From Christensenella sp. UBA1252 (GTDB lineage: Bacteria; Bacillota; Clostridia; Christensenellales; CAG-1252): a stretch of DNA of 25,178 bases. The position numbers and the translations under genes are program-made. Of this stretch, positions 24,901-25,178 are shown piece after piece. Each line of letters starts with the position of its first letter. The stretch's first letter is position 1. The notes under the pieces are model-generated. The model did not search any database. It was not told the origin of the DNA and was given only the letters and a program-made list of their open reading frames with translations. The stretch is from NCBI GenBank assembly GCA_002308575.1, contig DBVY01000006.1:1-25178 (forward strand). Reading direction: 5' to 3'.

Positions 24901-25178
24901 AAGAGATCCGCCGCCGCTTCGTCGAAGTAGAACGTAAGAGTTTTGAGATTGACGCCTTCGAACGCGTCCGCGGCGATATTGGCAAGATCCATATTGCCGC
25001 CGAAATAAACGCTGACGAGGGAGTTACAATTCTTAAACGACTTGCTTCCGATCGCCTGCACCGTCGCGGGGATATAGATGCTCGTCAAACGGTTGATATT
25101 ACCGCCTGTTTCCTCGCTGAACGCTTCCTCGCCGATCGTTACGACGCGGGCGCCGTTGATATACGGCGGGATCGAGAT
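999..25178 (-). CDS. Giant BspA-like LRR_5 surface protein, at least 8,059 residues, 5' end outside window
   Basis: The frame is open from the right edge to TAA at 1001-999. The first visible residues (ISIPPYINGARVVTIGEEAF) are already a normal LRR_5 unit, so the TTG at 25088-25086 is not a credible start and the signal peptide, if any, is outside. Most of the protein consists of roughly 22-25-residue repeats of the form IP.SV..IG..AF.GC..L..V.. , well over one hundred of them. They group into larger modules that open with CF.Y......I.I.GLK and I.IP..I.GKKV..IG..AF. Modules often contain a GVLY-type strand pair (GVLFNKNRTNLYIYLY near 23.2 kb) and end in a GP.GS....YC...I.FV tail. Non-LRR parts are a Gly/Glu linker, a Big_3-like domain, two Tyr-rich inserts, a mid-protein region of about 575 residues and a C-terminal tail. 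LRR_5/BspA proteins are typically extracellular adhesins of host-associated anaerobes and protists; that role is inferred here. No membrane helix or LPXTG is seen. The domain call is firm, the function is not. Confidence 0.95.
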   Translation of the reverse strand: MSIPPYINGARVVTIGEEAFSEETGGNINRLTSIYIPATVQAIGSKSFKNCNSLVSVYFGGNMDLANIAADAFEGVNLKTLTFYFDEAAADLFNAVNNSERGYKAAMSSDGDCIEYGDGTVQGTEVVTGQSQHICNNSHNFVNIPATHTKINEDGSSQECIVTGVKQSAFENQTKIYNVTFEDGVSEFVIEAKAFSGATGLTSVRFATNTRTIGPRAFQNAIKLTSVVIPENVTSIGVSAFNGCKSLTSVYFTHDLPRENSIGANAFGDSNNRNPEFVVYGPKGSDTVPSNIKKYCIDNGIKFVPWTDGVLFTYTPIDANTAVIDSFLGCPDEDVTVVIPYQIDAFKIVKIGDGCFFNSANHSYFKNITSVVISENIEEIGSSAFAYMPSVTNFTIPASVKKIGSFAFLACDNLTEIYFKGDFEDNAIGTRILNSVDKPIKAYGPSDGNLEKEIMDYPNVVYNATTLPTCFTYVLDVEGNIIVTGLKDHYCATGHANIDIPSYMYGKKVVGIAARAFANHTEIYSLSIPSSITNIETAAFYGCTGLKEVTVAYDNPAYKYTDGALLSMDGKKMYICLSSDVIYTVPDGVVDIMDGAFDGAVNVEILYLNDTVETIAADAFRGCDKLERIAVSEQNPNFVFTAGVLFNKNRTNLYIYLYTNENESYEVPDTVETVSDSAFKKATALKQLRFLSDVEVGEKIFGDVGDISAKIYAPEGSYNVEKAAIYAGLEFYGDITDCLATEEVEGGVLVTGLACGDTHVHSVINIPLYIAGHEVIGIKDGAFAEGTYEQGYKKIVLSEQDFVPGKYYAKTFYKKDNEAEVTVHYDLADTYRLDVEYYYMFTGLRTGDSVTKIGSEAFKNSAIQSIVIGKSVNHIEADAFVGAKSLREVYFTSDVELPTGTFADYDEVKPLTVYFTENCLSLEAYFATLKNSVNVEVVHLDSLDDEKNCFEYSFDPQTHEATIIGIKNHVCINCHNDLTIPSIVKDQEGVDRSVVKLGDGSLQNNKEIIRMTLPDSVSVIGNGAISGCTRLTEIVVSENNPYFTFDSGVLFGKGTDPQDAENYGKRVKIIVYTAKNTALSYTVPEGILEIGTGAFYGSESLRSITIGKDVVIIGERAFEQCLQLQNLYVDAENVAFCSSSSYDSSAVGMLFEVLARDPETNKVTEAALVAYPAGAKAAYAIIGTSYDVSAVRNGAFDSAVNLSLVYFETYIKVFNEDAFTNMKNASSFKVCLPIGIDADGLASYAQDVLGFTVLRYTYKDCFTFQKNADGYMITGYNKHGINDPCKSGGHETLVLPLFYKGASVAEIGQYALKGCESSKISLTGAMQIIGIGAFADMDNLTEIELLASPINGNTSPYVFENGVLYANATKTVIHTYLASNRFKNVNFGNIEVQRVEREVEINTPENGGENGGEQGGENGGENQNNPNSNGGEGEGEENGGEQGGENGGEPSGENGSGNQQSQQPQTEIVVTYEEVKDTTIDLETSTITFRGVEKLLPGAMYGNDFVEVIGVSRTLTEIGEGAFSVATKLRDILVDNENTNYEFDLTLGALFNKDRSLLHTYLYSNKKDSVILENVNVMGGNDMTHIGSRAFEGTTTSRVRLPDTIISIGDYAFKDMPNLIYVYFESSPTKTGMGNWIMGEIEEIEVDRKITVYGPGGRDRASNIPDEKYSTVQTYFLENYYEGDDATTRVRFVPWTEDDAFVYELTKTGDKRGVAKIVGMSDDPSFDYGYGYREIVVAPYMIKEGVRYDIRTIGAEAFKNRFEIKTLTILYSVETIEEGFIKGAYNIENIYVNDNDNYIVIANENSYAAGIVYTSDKRVLMAYLPMNAPTKIGANFTDFLVPEGVKRIAAGAFAGSKHLTKIRLTAEVTEIGAGAFADCEWLNEIIIASGNTSYRFDSFMLYSYDSTLLHTYLATGGGNAGTGTFVVPYGVTKIEAYAFEGNDRIEYIRIPEYLEDDGSVTTATLVGACVFANMQALEEIFFENHIEIGKDAKEPAGGEITEEDIIGCQKTPGDKAVMNGIVATTALYTHVYTEIAEVTQENFYDYPSGTLFVKVGNNTYLPENYGIFDPEAIYYTRETTSKEIFVGTNSFKWGEEFRAEGLTVFATYSDGGRLLLKEDDYVVDASEYNKYLPGIYTIRLSVAGNESLKTSFTVTVEGVTEVFGEMFKEKNVTVYAPATSYVNHPADIASSNVTLVMYTPKECFNLSLEENGYVINGFASEVGGCSQETTKDFIGGSLVSKGNHSTLTVPSFINNTKVYKIADNAFKDEALTSVLILEEPEVIGKSAFENCANLTSITISSTVNTIDEGAFVYLNSLKTFVLVNNPYYFLKGGALYSENGAILHTMFNAFAEVVFESEEDVTVILNRAFEGVQTIRYLTVPYNVYHVGDRAFKGMEDLEEIYFCTDMEKDVEHGYIAESAFDNCMYGLQLFGPKGQYLESYCTRHNIIYVPWNDATCFDYDYTSNGTIRITRLNASGHAGCSGDHVNVVVPMFINGIKVTEIAEADDQKHIESFKGNEKLVSVVLPTSIKTIGAKAFEACTSLAYIAIPYSVVSIGDSAFASCASLDEVVFNTGTVTFGGKNVFQAAKSTLILYSEKSSDNVAKYAHTYSLNYNTGTPYTCFIASTLVNALGESYIRIDGMKNHKCAYGHTDVKIGTLMYGKKVMAIKNGAFVGKKNLKSIYIPEYVNSIGTGTFNGCTGLTAVTISENNRNLVIINGLVYSKDKTVLYAIVDSIAGTTITIDEETRQIGTNALYESTVTSVAIGKNVISIGTGAFSGASKLTAFSVNESNIRYKAEDGILYNKSKTSLVAYPAGLQAESYTVTDGVVVIGASAFSGASYLKSVVLPKSVSSISTNAFYGAKQLIDVQAYGAISSVDEGAFSLTLPNLFVSGLSAGSLELYCTEHSISFRSLTPYTCFTTSTFGMNEGEITVTGLQSHVCEYHNDIVVPMYINGLRVTAVGDRAFAHNQEITSIVIPQTVTKIGVAAFAGCKNLTSVLVGENVTYIGSKSFYTCESLKEVFLTSSELSLSDDCFEETADDAMTIYLSDALTDVRENLLQRGLIVGGLDDIVCLRYSVFNGNEIRIAGLASHTCPHGHNRIVIPETIDGKTVTSIANDAFANNKSVVKIYIPYTVKTIGSRAFIQAKKLNDIAFYYYDEEGNFVETTSSPYFAMDNGALYSADFKTLYAYMTARSEISANVNRNARYIENFAFTGASNLLSITFLEDVYSISYGTFNTAMNKNLVVYAPSMTSTVYTTLNGHVNVVASNEVTGFKYEYLEDEENTIQITGIKEVIDGGFETLASVPLVIPQYINGRRVSTIAKGAFDGKKMGSVVFPEGLTKISELAFANCKNLSNLIFPTSLQIIERLAFSGCSNLYEAYFLGAATSLGENIFNNTMSISQGAERDFSAFGPSTQYMIDYFGESGIGYNACTSINCFNYETDAATGFVKITGIKNHVCNANHKIINIPNAINGKMVASLVDSLFAGLTTLEEVTLPGSLTVINPTLFNNCSSLRTIVLPSNVGKIGDYAFRNCVSLEKIVMPTSVGTIGKYAFMNCHSMKEVVIPGAADLSEGIFYGCSGLEAIKMPTRGRIPRYAFYGCSSLVSLFYTASNGVTKLGLTDTLQKIEEYAFYGCSSLVDIFTAKDYPYLHTIGVKAFAYSGISTFTMNSALTSLGDGAFAGCTSLSIDDKGCTAYTLDPEGNVIYTSESIHVEKTVEGEKSNASIDIHDQGFLFPTGVILEEYDNGYGTQYDFKHSETGTWGFDYYAYYFQPATTNGQPTPGYQHTLINSNPDSLPNWNIVYNGYKTSNSGTIAQLIAADMNYTQDPGDNSVTFTINQTSERFTQEGTYVVKIGEWYCYDEADWFWESDSHTTRYSYLRFTIGKITGCWYENLALKEGTEDEYESKGVVALNVTDPNNANYFAKAEGGYFKYNATQGSAEINWANEKFTQMTGKLRVMFATTIHQYSPTGTPEQWVEYKMSTVKKTDFSHNVAIHSVLASTQGEFEISYDSSLDLRLASETPRARYKDIEGSKYVDYTTGVVRFVFYGAATIVAPKSYTDQVGTGGFPNKDAALAQAIADCQNVTLENMNANGFLANIRHAQLLSIYKDLTLAQLTQRGQVRGAIIDMFYEFAVADIMALPVSDDERVFKISGLNAESKFTVDFNLQAVTGFVYSSSPNYSSSSYVNMQYLNASYAWLATYKLYIGDFVSRTTGYYGALQYTLGTSGSLINGERDKSGKITIYDEGIYNQIESLLGVGEGLDGLSHIRVLHEFALEGCSDITQASFSRCVSDIGAGALLNTNGIQEVGISDSNEYYVLYKINETDPDYAFSGGGLYAKLPNDKLKLVAFLGSNKVSEFKLPDKCTEIGDYAFANNTLIESVDFNNVTKIGAYAFLNCTGIKYLALPGDNSTSTNCTYGSYCFAGSGLESVYFEKGLTNASQLGTHVFGEEPTVTVYYRPENTEGVIPTYCVSEGIEIVYMTSMKYFTYETVNGNEIKIKKFDGGTSSQPDHVTIPSVIENKKVTQIGDAAFEGDTHLQTITLPTSIKYVGNYAFRNMAHLGEIYFNSDPTIGANIFDGCPSSLIVYGMTASDLDEYCEENGITFNLGTTWGCFQYETFYGPIAGIGSSVKQCRIKGLNNHVCNSSHKNLIIPSEIRGARVTEIKGGAFWQLAHSSEPNIDEYREIESITLPSTISKIGGGAFAGCNLKVLRFQDTCIEEDIEDTYYMSQTNIITTFGDATQLTVYCSNLSGDAVKRYCASHHINYVEVSKYVMDTTDTEIEVADLGSGYAITDWRIVAGMSTSTDVVLPDTIKGKKVIEIGKFAFQNSNVTSIKLGKYVTRVAEHAFNECESLTVVQLPEGLRSIGTGAFYGCKLLTSIFIPSSVTEIGDRAFAGCERISNLRFLGDVRSIGDNLIDEIPIRYSGALDSRAVTFLQIRREAENLNNYFMSNYRITPKIVEDMDVYERWEECFEFDIKQDAATGELSCVITGLKTHICLNGGHGEVFVPDSIGGIPVTEIGDRAFAGNQTIRSVTIQRRINGLTTIGRGAFADCSFLGEVDLGEATTLGEEIFRNCSLLASITLINNVISIADMAKSESITTAFSGCQNLKEIKGLAGNPGGNFLASNGVLYVRDGLSWRVVYVYDLSSDTIYFDHASKIEETAIKNLNTSSITVLNIGPTLKTIDAAFLAKFTNLKEINVFGSISVTSDVARTINAVLYYPDNTPPTIPANLTIKKYGLNTTSLFTFTKVTYEGRAGVEIAASSSLTQIMNNVTLDLPRYGFVNNVCYPVVGIAADGFRDVQQVHTINAPHVKYIGERAFMDCSNLRYIYLSNVTNPTDVARQGVVDEVEVIYADAFKDCDNLVQIELGKSLVRMEGNPFGGCISISTFTIDGDNSRYTTLVDGAETNMIFSKDTVYLYASYAMGNVVVPNGVINIEKGAFKGKGITSIMIPMSVRYIADGAFEGCVDLTMITFVTENVTFGTFPNEGAQILVKSAANGSDAYASVFTIFGVEGTTAERYATLYEIPFRSIISNGALTFADDMIVKADVTKLGKNVVLPTSYYDGRTTKVIKRIAANAFYGATSVETLYIPLQLDEIGKAAFAGMTSLKKVIFVETEGQANVTHLHILDNAFSFSYSLEEVHLDGFADSMRIASTAFKKGGENLTVYAPSTASFTSNGQLIDGVKAVQLTTDVNYLAYTKLNANEAIFTGVKRHDERNGTPIYLQALNIPSYIFGMKIIGIEVDVGNDDYCANMQEVKSLFIPDSVTYISSHSFGMTQIRDVVIPGTVKEIGYRAFCLEGGNGTGYMDVYLEGEPTLSGLSFALGANHTGVTRIHAAPYANLISYINVSSIWYQYDIELYEVIKTEYLDYSIVNGREISINGLKNAGKSEKNIILPTYLLGRKVTTFGDGAFAHNKVLEKLRVPKYLHTIGDYVFVGTFENILYADAVSDYPIYFEDPSIAEFEFDRAGDEDLIVLHDKSVNGYYSSIYAVFSVLNTDEDEDSFVTGFTIPQTVEYIAEGAFATAYNLFSFSSNSDCFSAQSKTKMLVKYAEKVNGQITEDVPNVVIAVARSIKDDDLHWPTGKYEIDRIGAYSFYGDTGLVTLSYIPSSVYEIGVGAFENCVNFESVSMPEYLSVIPARLFYGCENLTSVNIPDSVNTIGAHAFGNSGLQTITLPNLLFDLGESAFEGCFGLGVISFVDTNIQSIGKNAFKDCVNLIDVELGTVEKIGEGAFMNTAIRTITLPSGVTEIPAYLFADAIDLREVISGEITTIGAYAFKGTTSLTRLPDTFTTNVKKIGRGAFMESGLTSVTIPQGLLEIPAECFMNAKYLTNVTFTSSLRSIGDYAFYGCDGRIDVSTYSSIELSGGVVTLVDDVTDPENVRREDVNVTTISSNVFNVIVDGYPIRMVGDKIVVNNRMVGTAYVHEDTEEIYRVATIGDRLRIVLDKKETGDYFLKISLIEGAYMVGSKLNVSYGVQKVSLGIRVSEIGDYAFAYSAVSSINLTDSIESVGAYAFAYNDSLQSVLIGSRLRYLGSGAFRGTPRLSGVDVSKKNENFMSDDDKVLYMRDPDRAGKWILKLYPAGRVPTGNDASYIVPKYASGIDEGAFDSCQLRHVIITDGVSFIRAGAFMNAGLLETIFFDADISGLASDVFQGTTVKLDVPSGGNLETYCDQNQITFVTHTPKSFFTYETSETTATIISLNHNMWLEDLEIPTYVDGCKVTKIGAFAFQNRNVAVVKIPEFVEEIDTGAFFGNPLHFISIVGKTEEVPDENDTLGYSKRNYNDTFEVVTHYHIGFEYNYLINKSTNTLLYIWSNIGIEEFDLPEDITTIGYGAFYNTTLNVVNLHGAIKIEDKAFSGAETSEINGLYDVMAVGEKAFENMNSLTSISFGTGISSIGTGAFSMCRNLTEINFVSFGSGESVEVGNDNGYYRFEDGVLYKYLDETTKSVEIHTILEAFEYIQTNASVYVLPSKFVNEDDVTYYVTSIGAYALSSFYYPVGMGRGVIVVPDNGKNLTLYESAFENNDIGEVHFEGFVTPSVADGTRIFHPDTTVYYPSGSTGLDAALESVNHTKIVLITAKAFLRYYQGTIEGESENGEIVISGVTDTFKARTGSTLVVPVYIDGMKVTSVGTTAGENFVNTGLSYLTILDNVTTLAPATFKNCTSLRTASLGEGITIIPASAFDNCPSLTEVTMSDNVTKIKDFAFRNNTNLKKLPVKMKLGANAMVNEVGESAFEGCQSIADIKLWGVMGEAGGKLTIGKNAFKNANNAAFTLINIPSYVSSIGEGAFYSNPARLQYMLIEDDLWKGLDDTKMRPIIDYAVSHPEAQIINLNGENSVKVSIPSSAANTIAYFDAIDHARAHWSLFTPIDCFNWESSAYEGESCIKIYNILDDATVRGYLEESDHVLYLPEYVQAMPVRVLGRDHGIDLAYGFSTSGTNNFVTKVVIPDNVKVIGNYAFKGFTAMTSVELGEKSLLTKIGDYAFQNTKIPSFTLTDHSTVEIGQYAFQGSTTLETVTIGSVSDVGTHAFDGVTKTDFTVKFGSATNIESYAFYGSKLKSITIENGVNMIDEQAFAELTTLQTASITFSGMNGMIGEKAFYLDSALSDLSLIVGTASEIYSIGAFAFEGTSAITKGSIGQNISNIGTRAFYGSKIAVVPTNVMTIGDSAYENATGISNVNVQSITSVGRMAFKNSSIRSFTFGRYLTTFYPEDENGSGSLSGTTQLEKIGTLDPSDVANSELLYTAVSDVMLKKTDNGYTAIKRAELSKKTLSQTLGNLVDEIGYAAFRGTLINTEKDQANGIPEINLSGFVRISVIGPYAFENCVGIKQLTPAKFGKIAVWTSIGEGAFKGTKITRIVLQAQSLVIGANAFKGITTLKDEAYLEVKSIEQTSFDGCSGFCVYLPQKDTVVPNDSFDTCAVFMPNNRSDVTFRSNLKCSIVWHTPLEYLKTEMIDGKSSAFTGLKDTGTATIQTVVLPMYSSCNGDGQLIRLKKLQPDENKRLLEADNTNSIPEIQWIYSANNEYDITAFTPPANGTLIGTDVVQKTLTKGSATTVGARIA
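1002..1238 (-). other. Non-repetitive C-terminal tail of the giant protein
   Basis: The last LRR-like strand (TVVLPMYSSCNGDG) gives way to about 75 residues without LRR pattern: QLIRLKKLQPDENKRLLEAD, NEYDITAFTPPANGTLIG and a Thr/Lys/Gly end (QKTLTKGSATTVGARIA). There is no LPXTG with membrane helix and basic tail, no dockerin, no choline-binding or SLH repeats, and no recognisable type IX secretion C-terminal domain. The module is incomplete compared with internal ones. Whether the tail is an export or assembly signal is unknown. Confidence 0.7.
1239..12380 (-). repeat. Second LRR_5 array (C-terminal side)
   Basis: LRR_5 units resume near 12380 (HEFALEGCSDITQ, GYLY-type strands, IGDYAFANN) and continue to about 1239. 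Module openers are present at 11345 (GCFQYE), 10268 (ECFEFD) and 3071 (DCFNWE). Elsewhere the cysteine is replaced, for example SFFTYE near 5.12 kb, FLRYYQ near 3.93 kb and LDYSIVNG near 7.57 kb. The region 1.4-2.9 kb is the most regular, with many short units in a row (IGDYAFQNT, IGQYAFQGS, VGTHAFDGV, IESYAFYGS). After 10.17 kb no HxC(x)nH element is seen, which separates this array from the first. Confidence 0.9.
12380..14110 (-). other. Non-LRR region of about 575 residues inside the giant protein, function unknown
   Basis: LRR units stop after SIDDKGCTAYTLDPEGN (about 14.1 kb) and restart near 12.38 kb. The first two thirds look beta-rich and aromatic (GTWGFDYYAYYFQPATTNG, IGEWYCYDEADWFWESDS, FTIGKITGCWYENLALK). 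A helix-like stretch follows (NKDAALAQAIADCQNV, AQLLSIYKDLTLAQLTQRGQ, IIDMFYEFAVADIMALP), then a Tyr/Ser-rich part (SSSPNYSSSSYVNMQYLN). Three of the twelve TTA/TCA codons of the whole gene lie in 31 bases here (12864-12896), so base and codon use differ locally. I cannot assign a family. A carbohydrate- or protein-binding head between two LRR arms is one possibility, purely inferred from position and aromatic content. Confidence 0.75.
18705..18935 (-). other. Big_3-like bacterial immunoglobulin-type domain in the giant protein
   Basis: About 77 residues from KEIFVGTNSFKWGEEF to TSFTVTVEG fit the Big_3 pattern: an opening strand, F..GE.F...GL.V.A.YSDG, a middle strand with VVD..EYN, then PG.YTI..S..G......F.V.V. 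Here these read EGLTVFATYSDGG, LPGIYTIRLSVAGNESLK and SFTVTV. Such domains usually space surface adhesins and often accompany LRR_5 repeats. It follows a Tyr-rich insert and precedes a CF-type LRR module at 18572. Confidence 0.75.
18945..19065 (-). other. Tyr-rich insert B of the giant protein
   Basis: About 40 residues interrupt the LRR pattern just ahead of the Big_3-like domain: TQENFYDYPSGTLFVKVG, then NTYLPENYGIFDPEAIYYTR. The pattern F..(x)G.L(F/Y).K...Y.L......D.EA.YY resembles insert A at 22.66-22.79 kb and short YYxK-type elements seen in other large bacterial and phage surface proteins. Function unknown. Confidence 0.55.
20778..20980 (-). repeat. Gly/Glu/Asn/Gln-rich flexible linker in the giant protein
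   Basis: The protein reads as repeats of GGENGGEQ and GGEGEGEE with an Asn/Pro piece (NQNNPNSN) and a Gln end (NQQSQQPQ). The stretch is about 67 residues, acidic and without hydrophobic residues, so it should be disordered. It lies between two LRR modules and probably acts as a hinge or spacer. It is the only place in the gene where I see long identical DNA repeats. Confidence 0.9.
20832..20954. repeat. Two identical 39-base direct repeats inside the linker
   Basis: Positions 20832-20870 and 20916-20954 are identical and offset by 84 bases (28 codons, in frame). Further shorter copies of the ccgccgttttc unit lie around them. Because the offset is a multiple of three, slippage or recombination between the copies would change linker length without breaking the frame. 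Confidence 0.88.
22657..22787 (-). other. Tyr-rich insert A of the giant protein
   Basis: Inserted between an LRR core (IKDGAFAEG) and the next one (IGSEAFKNS), this stretch reads EQDFVPGKYYAKTFYKK followed by VTVHYDLADTYRLDVEYYY. Aromatic and charged residues replace the LRR leucine/isoleucine pattern. It shares the F.PG.YY.K...Y.L....EYY layout with insert B. It may form a short beta hairpin projecting from the solenoid; this is inferred from composition only. Confidence 0.5.

Larger units (their letters stand above)
14110..25178 (-). repeat. First LRR_5 array (N-terminal side), Cys/His-containing modules
   Basis: This protein-level repeat array covers about 3,690 visible residues and is broken by the linker, the Big_3-like domain and two Tyr-rich inserts. 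Each unit ends in the LRR_5 core I-G-x-x-A-F (DNA on the plus strand reads gaacgc...gccgat). Larger modules restart at cysteine codons near 24842, 23771, 22967, 22334, 21398, 18572, 17810, 17318, 16430, 15965 and 14873, usually as CF or CFxY. Copies have diverged strongly: I saw no long identical DNA between modules outside the Gly/Glu linker, so the array looks old rather than recently expanded. Confidence 0.9.

Noticed and set aside
25086..25088. TTG as start codon of the giant gene
   Set aside because: The 30 codons upstream in the window continue the frame with a normal LRR_5 unit (PPYINGARVVTIGEEAF), so translation must start outside the window.
999..25178. Tandem DNA repeats, CRISPR or a recently amplified array
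   Set aside because: Repetition is at protein level with strongly diverged codons and variable unit length; there are no identical direct repeats with unique spacers.

Overview
The window is almost entirely one minus-strand reading frame. It opens beyond the right edge and runs without a stop to a TAA at 999-1001, giving at least 8,059 codons. It encodes a giant BspA-like protein of the LRR_5 leucine-rich-repeat type, and only its N-terminus is missing. Twelve bases downstream on the same strand, behind a strong Shine-Dalgarno sequence, starts a GspF/PilC/ComGB-family inner-membrane platform protein of a type IV pilus or type II secretion machine. That gene runs off the left edge with 328 codons visible. 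No RNA gene, insertion sequence, CRISPR array, promoter or terminator is visible, and no stretch over 300 bases lacks a gene.

Layout in coding direction (high to low coordinates): 25178-14110 is an LRR_5 array with recurrent cysteine/histidine modules. It is interrupted by a Tyr-rich insert (22.66-22.79 kb), a Gly/Glu/Asn linker (20.78-20.98 kb), a second Tyr-rich insert (18.95-19.07 kb) and a Big_3-like bacterial immunoglobulin domain (18.71-18.94 kb). About 575 residues that are not LRR and that I do not recognise follow (14110-12380). A second, more cysteine-poor LRR_5 array runs from 12380 to 1239, and a short non-repetitive tail (1238-1002) ends the protein with no recognisable cell-wall or outer-membrane sorting signal.

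Organism: the A-rich AAAGGAGGG ribosome-binding site, the LRR_5/BspA repertoire and moderate G+C point to an anaerobic, probably gut-associated bacterium, perhaps a clostridial member of the Bacillota. This is weak; no taxonomic marker is present.

Working model (inference): the giant protein is an extracellular adhesin or surface fibre, translated from the same transcript as part of a pilus/secretion apparatus that could export it or act with it. The gene almost completely avoids TTA, CTA and TCA codons (12 in 8,059 codons by hand count), unlike its neighbour. This leaves the opposite strand open for thousands of codons and creates long false antisense ORFs.
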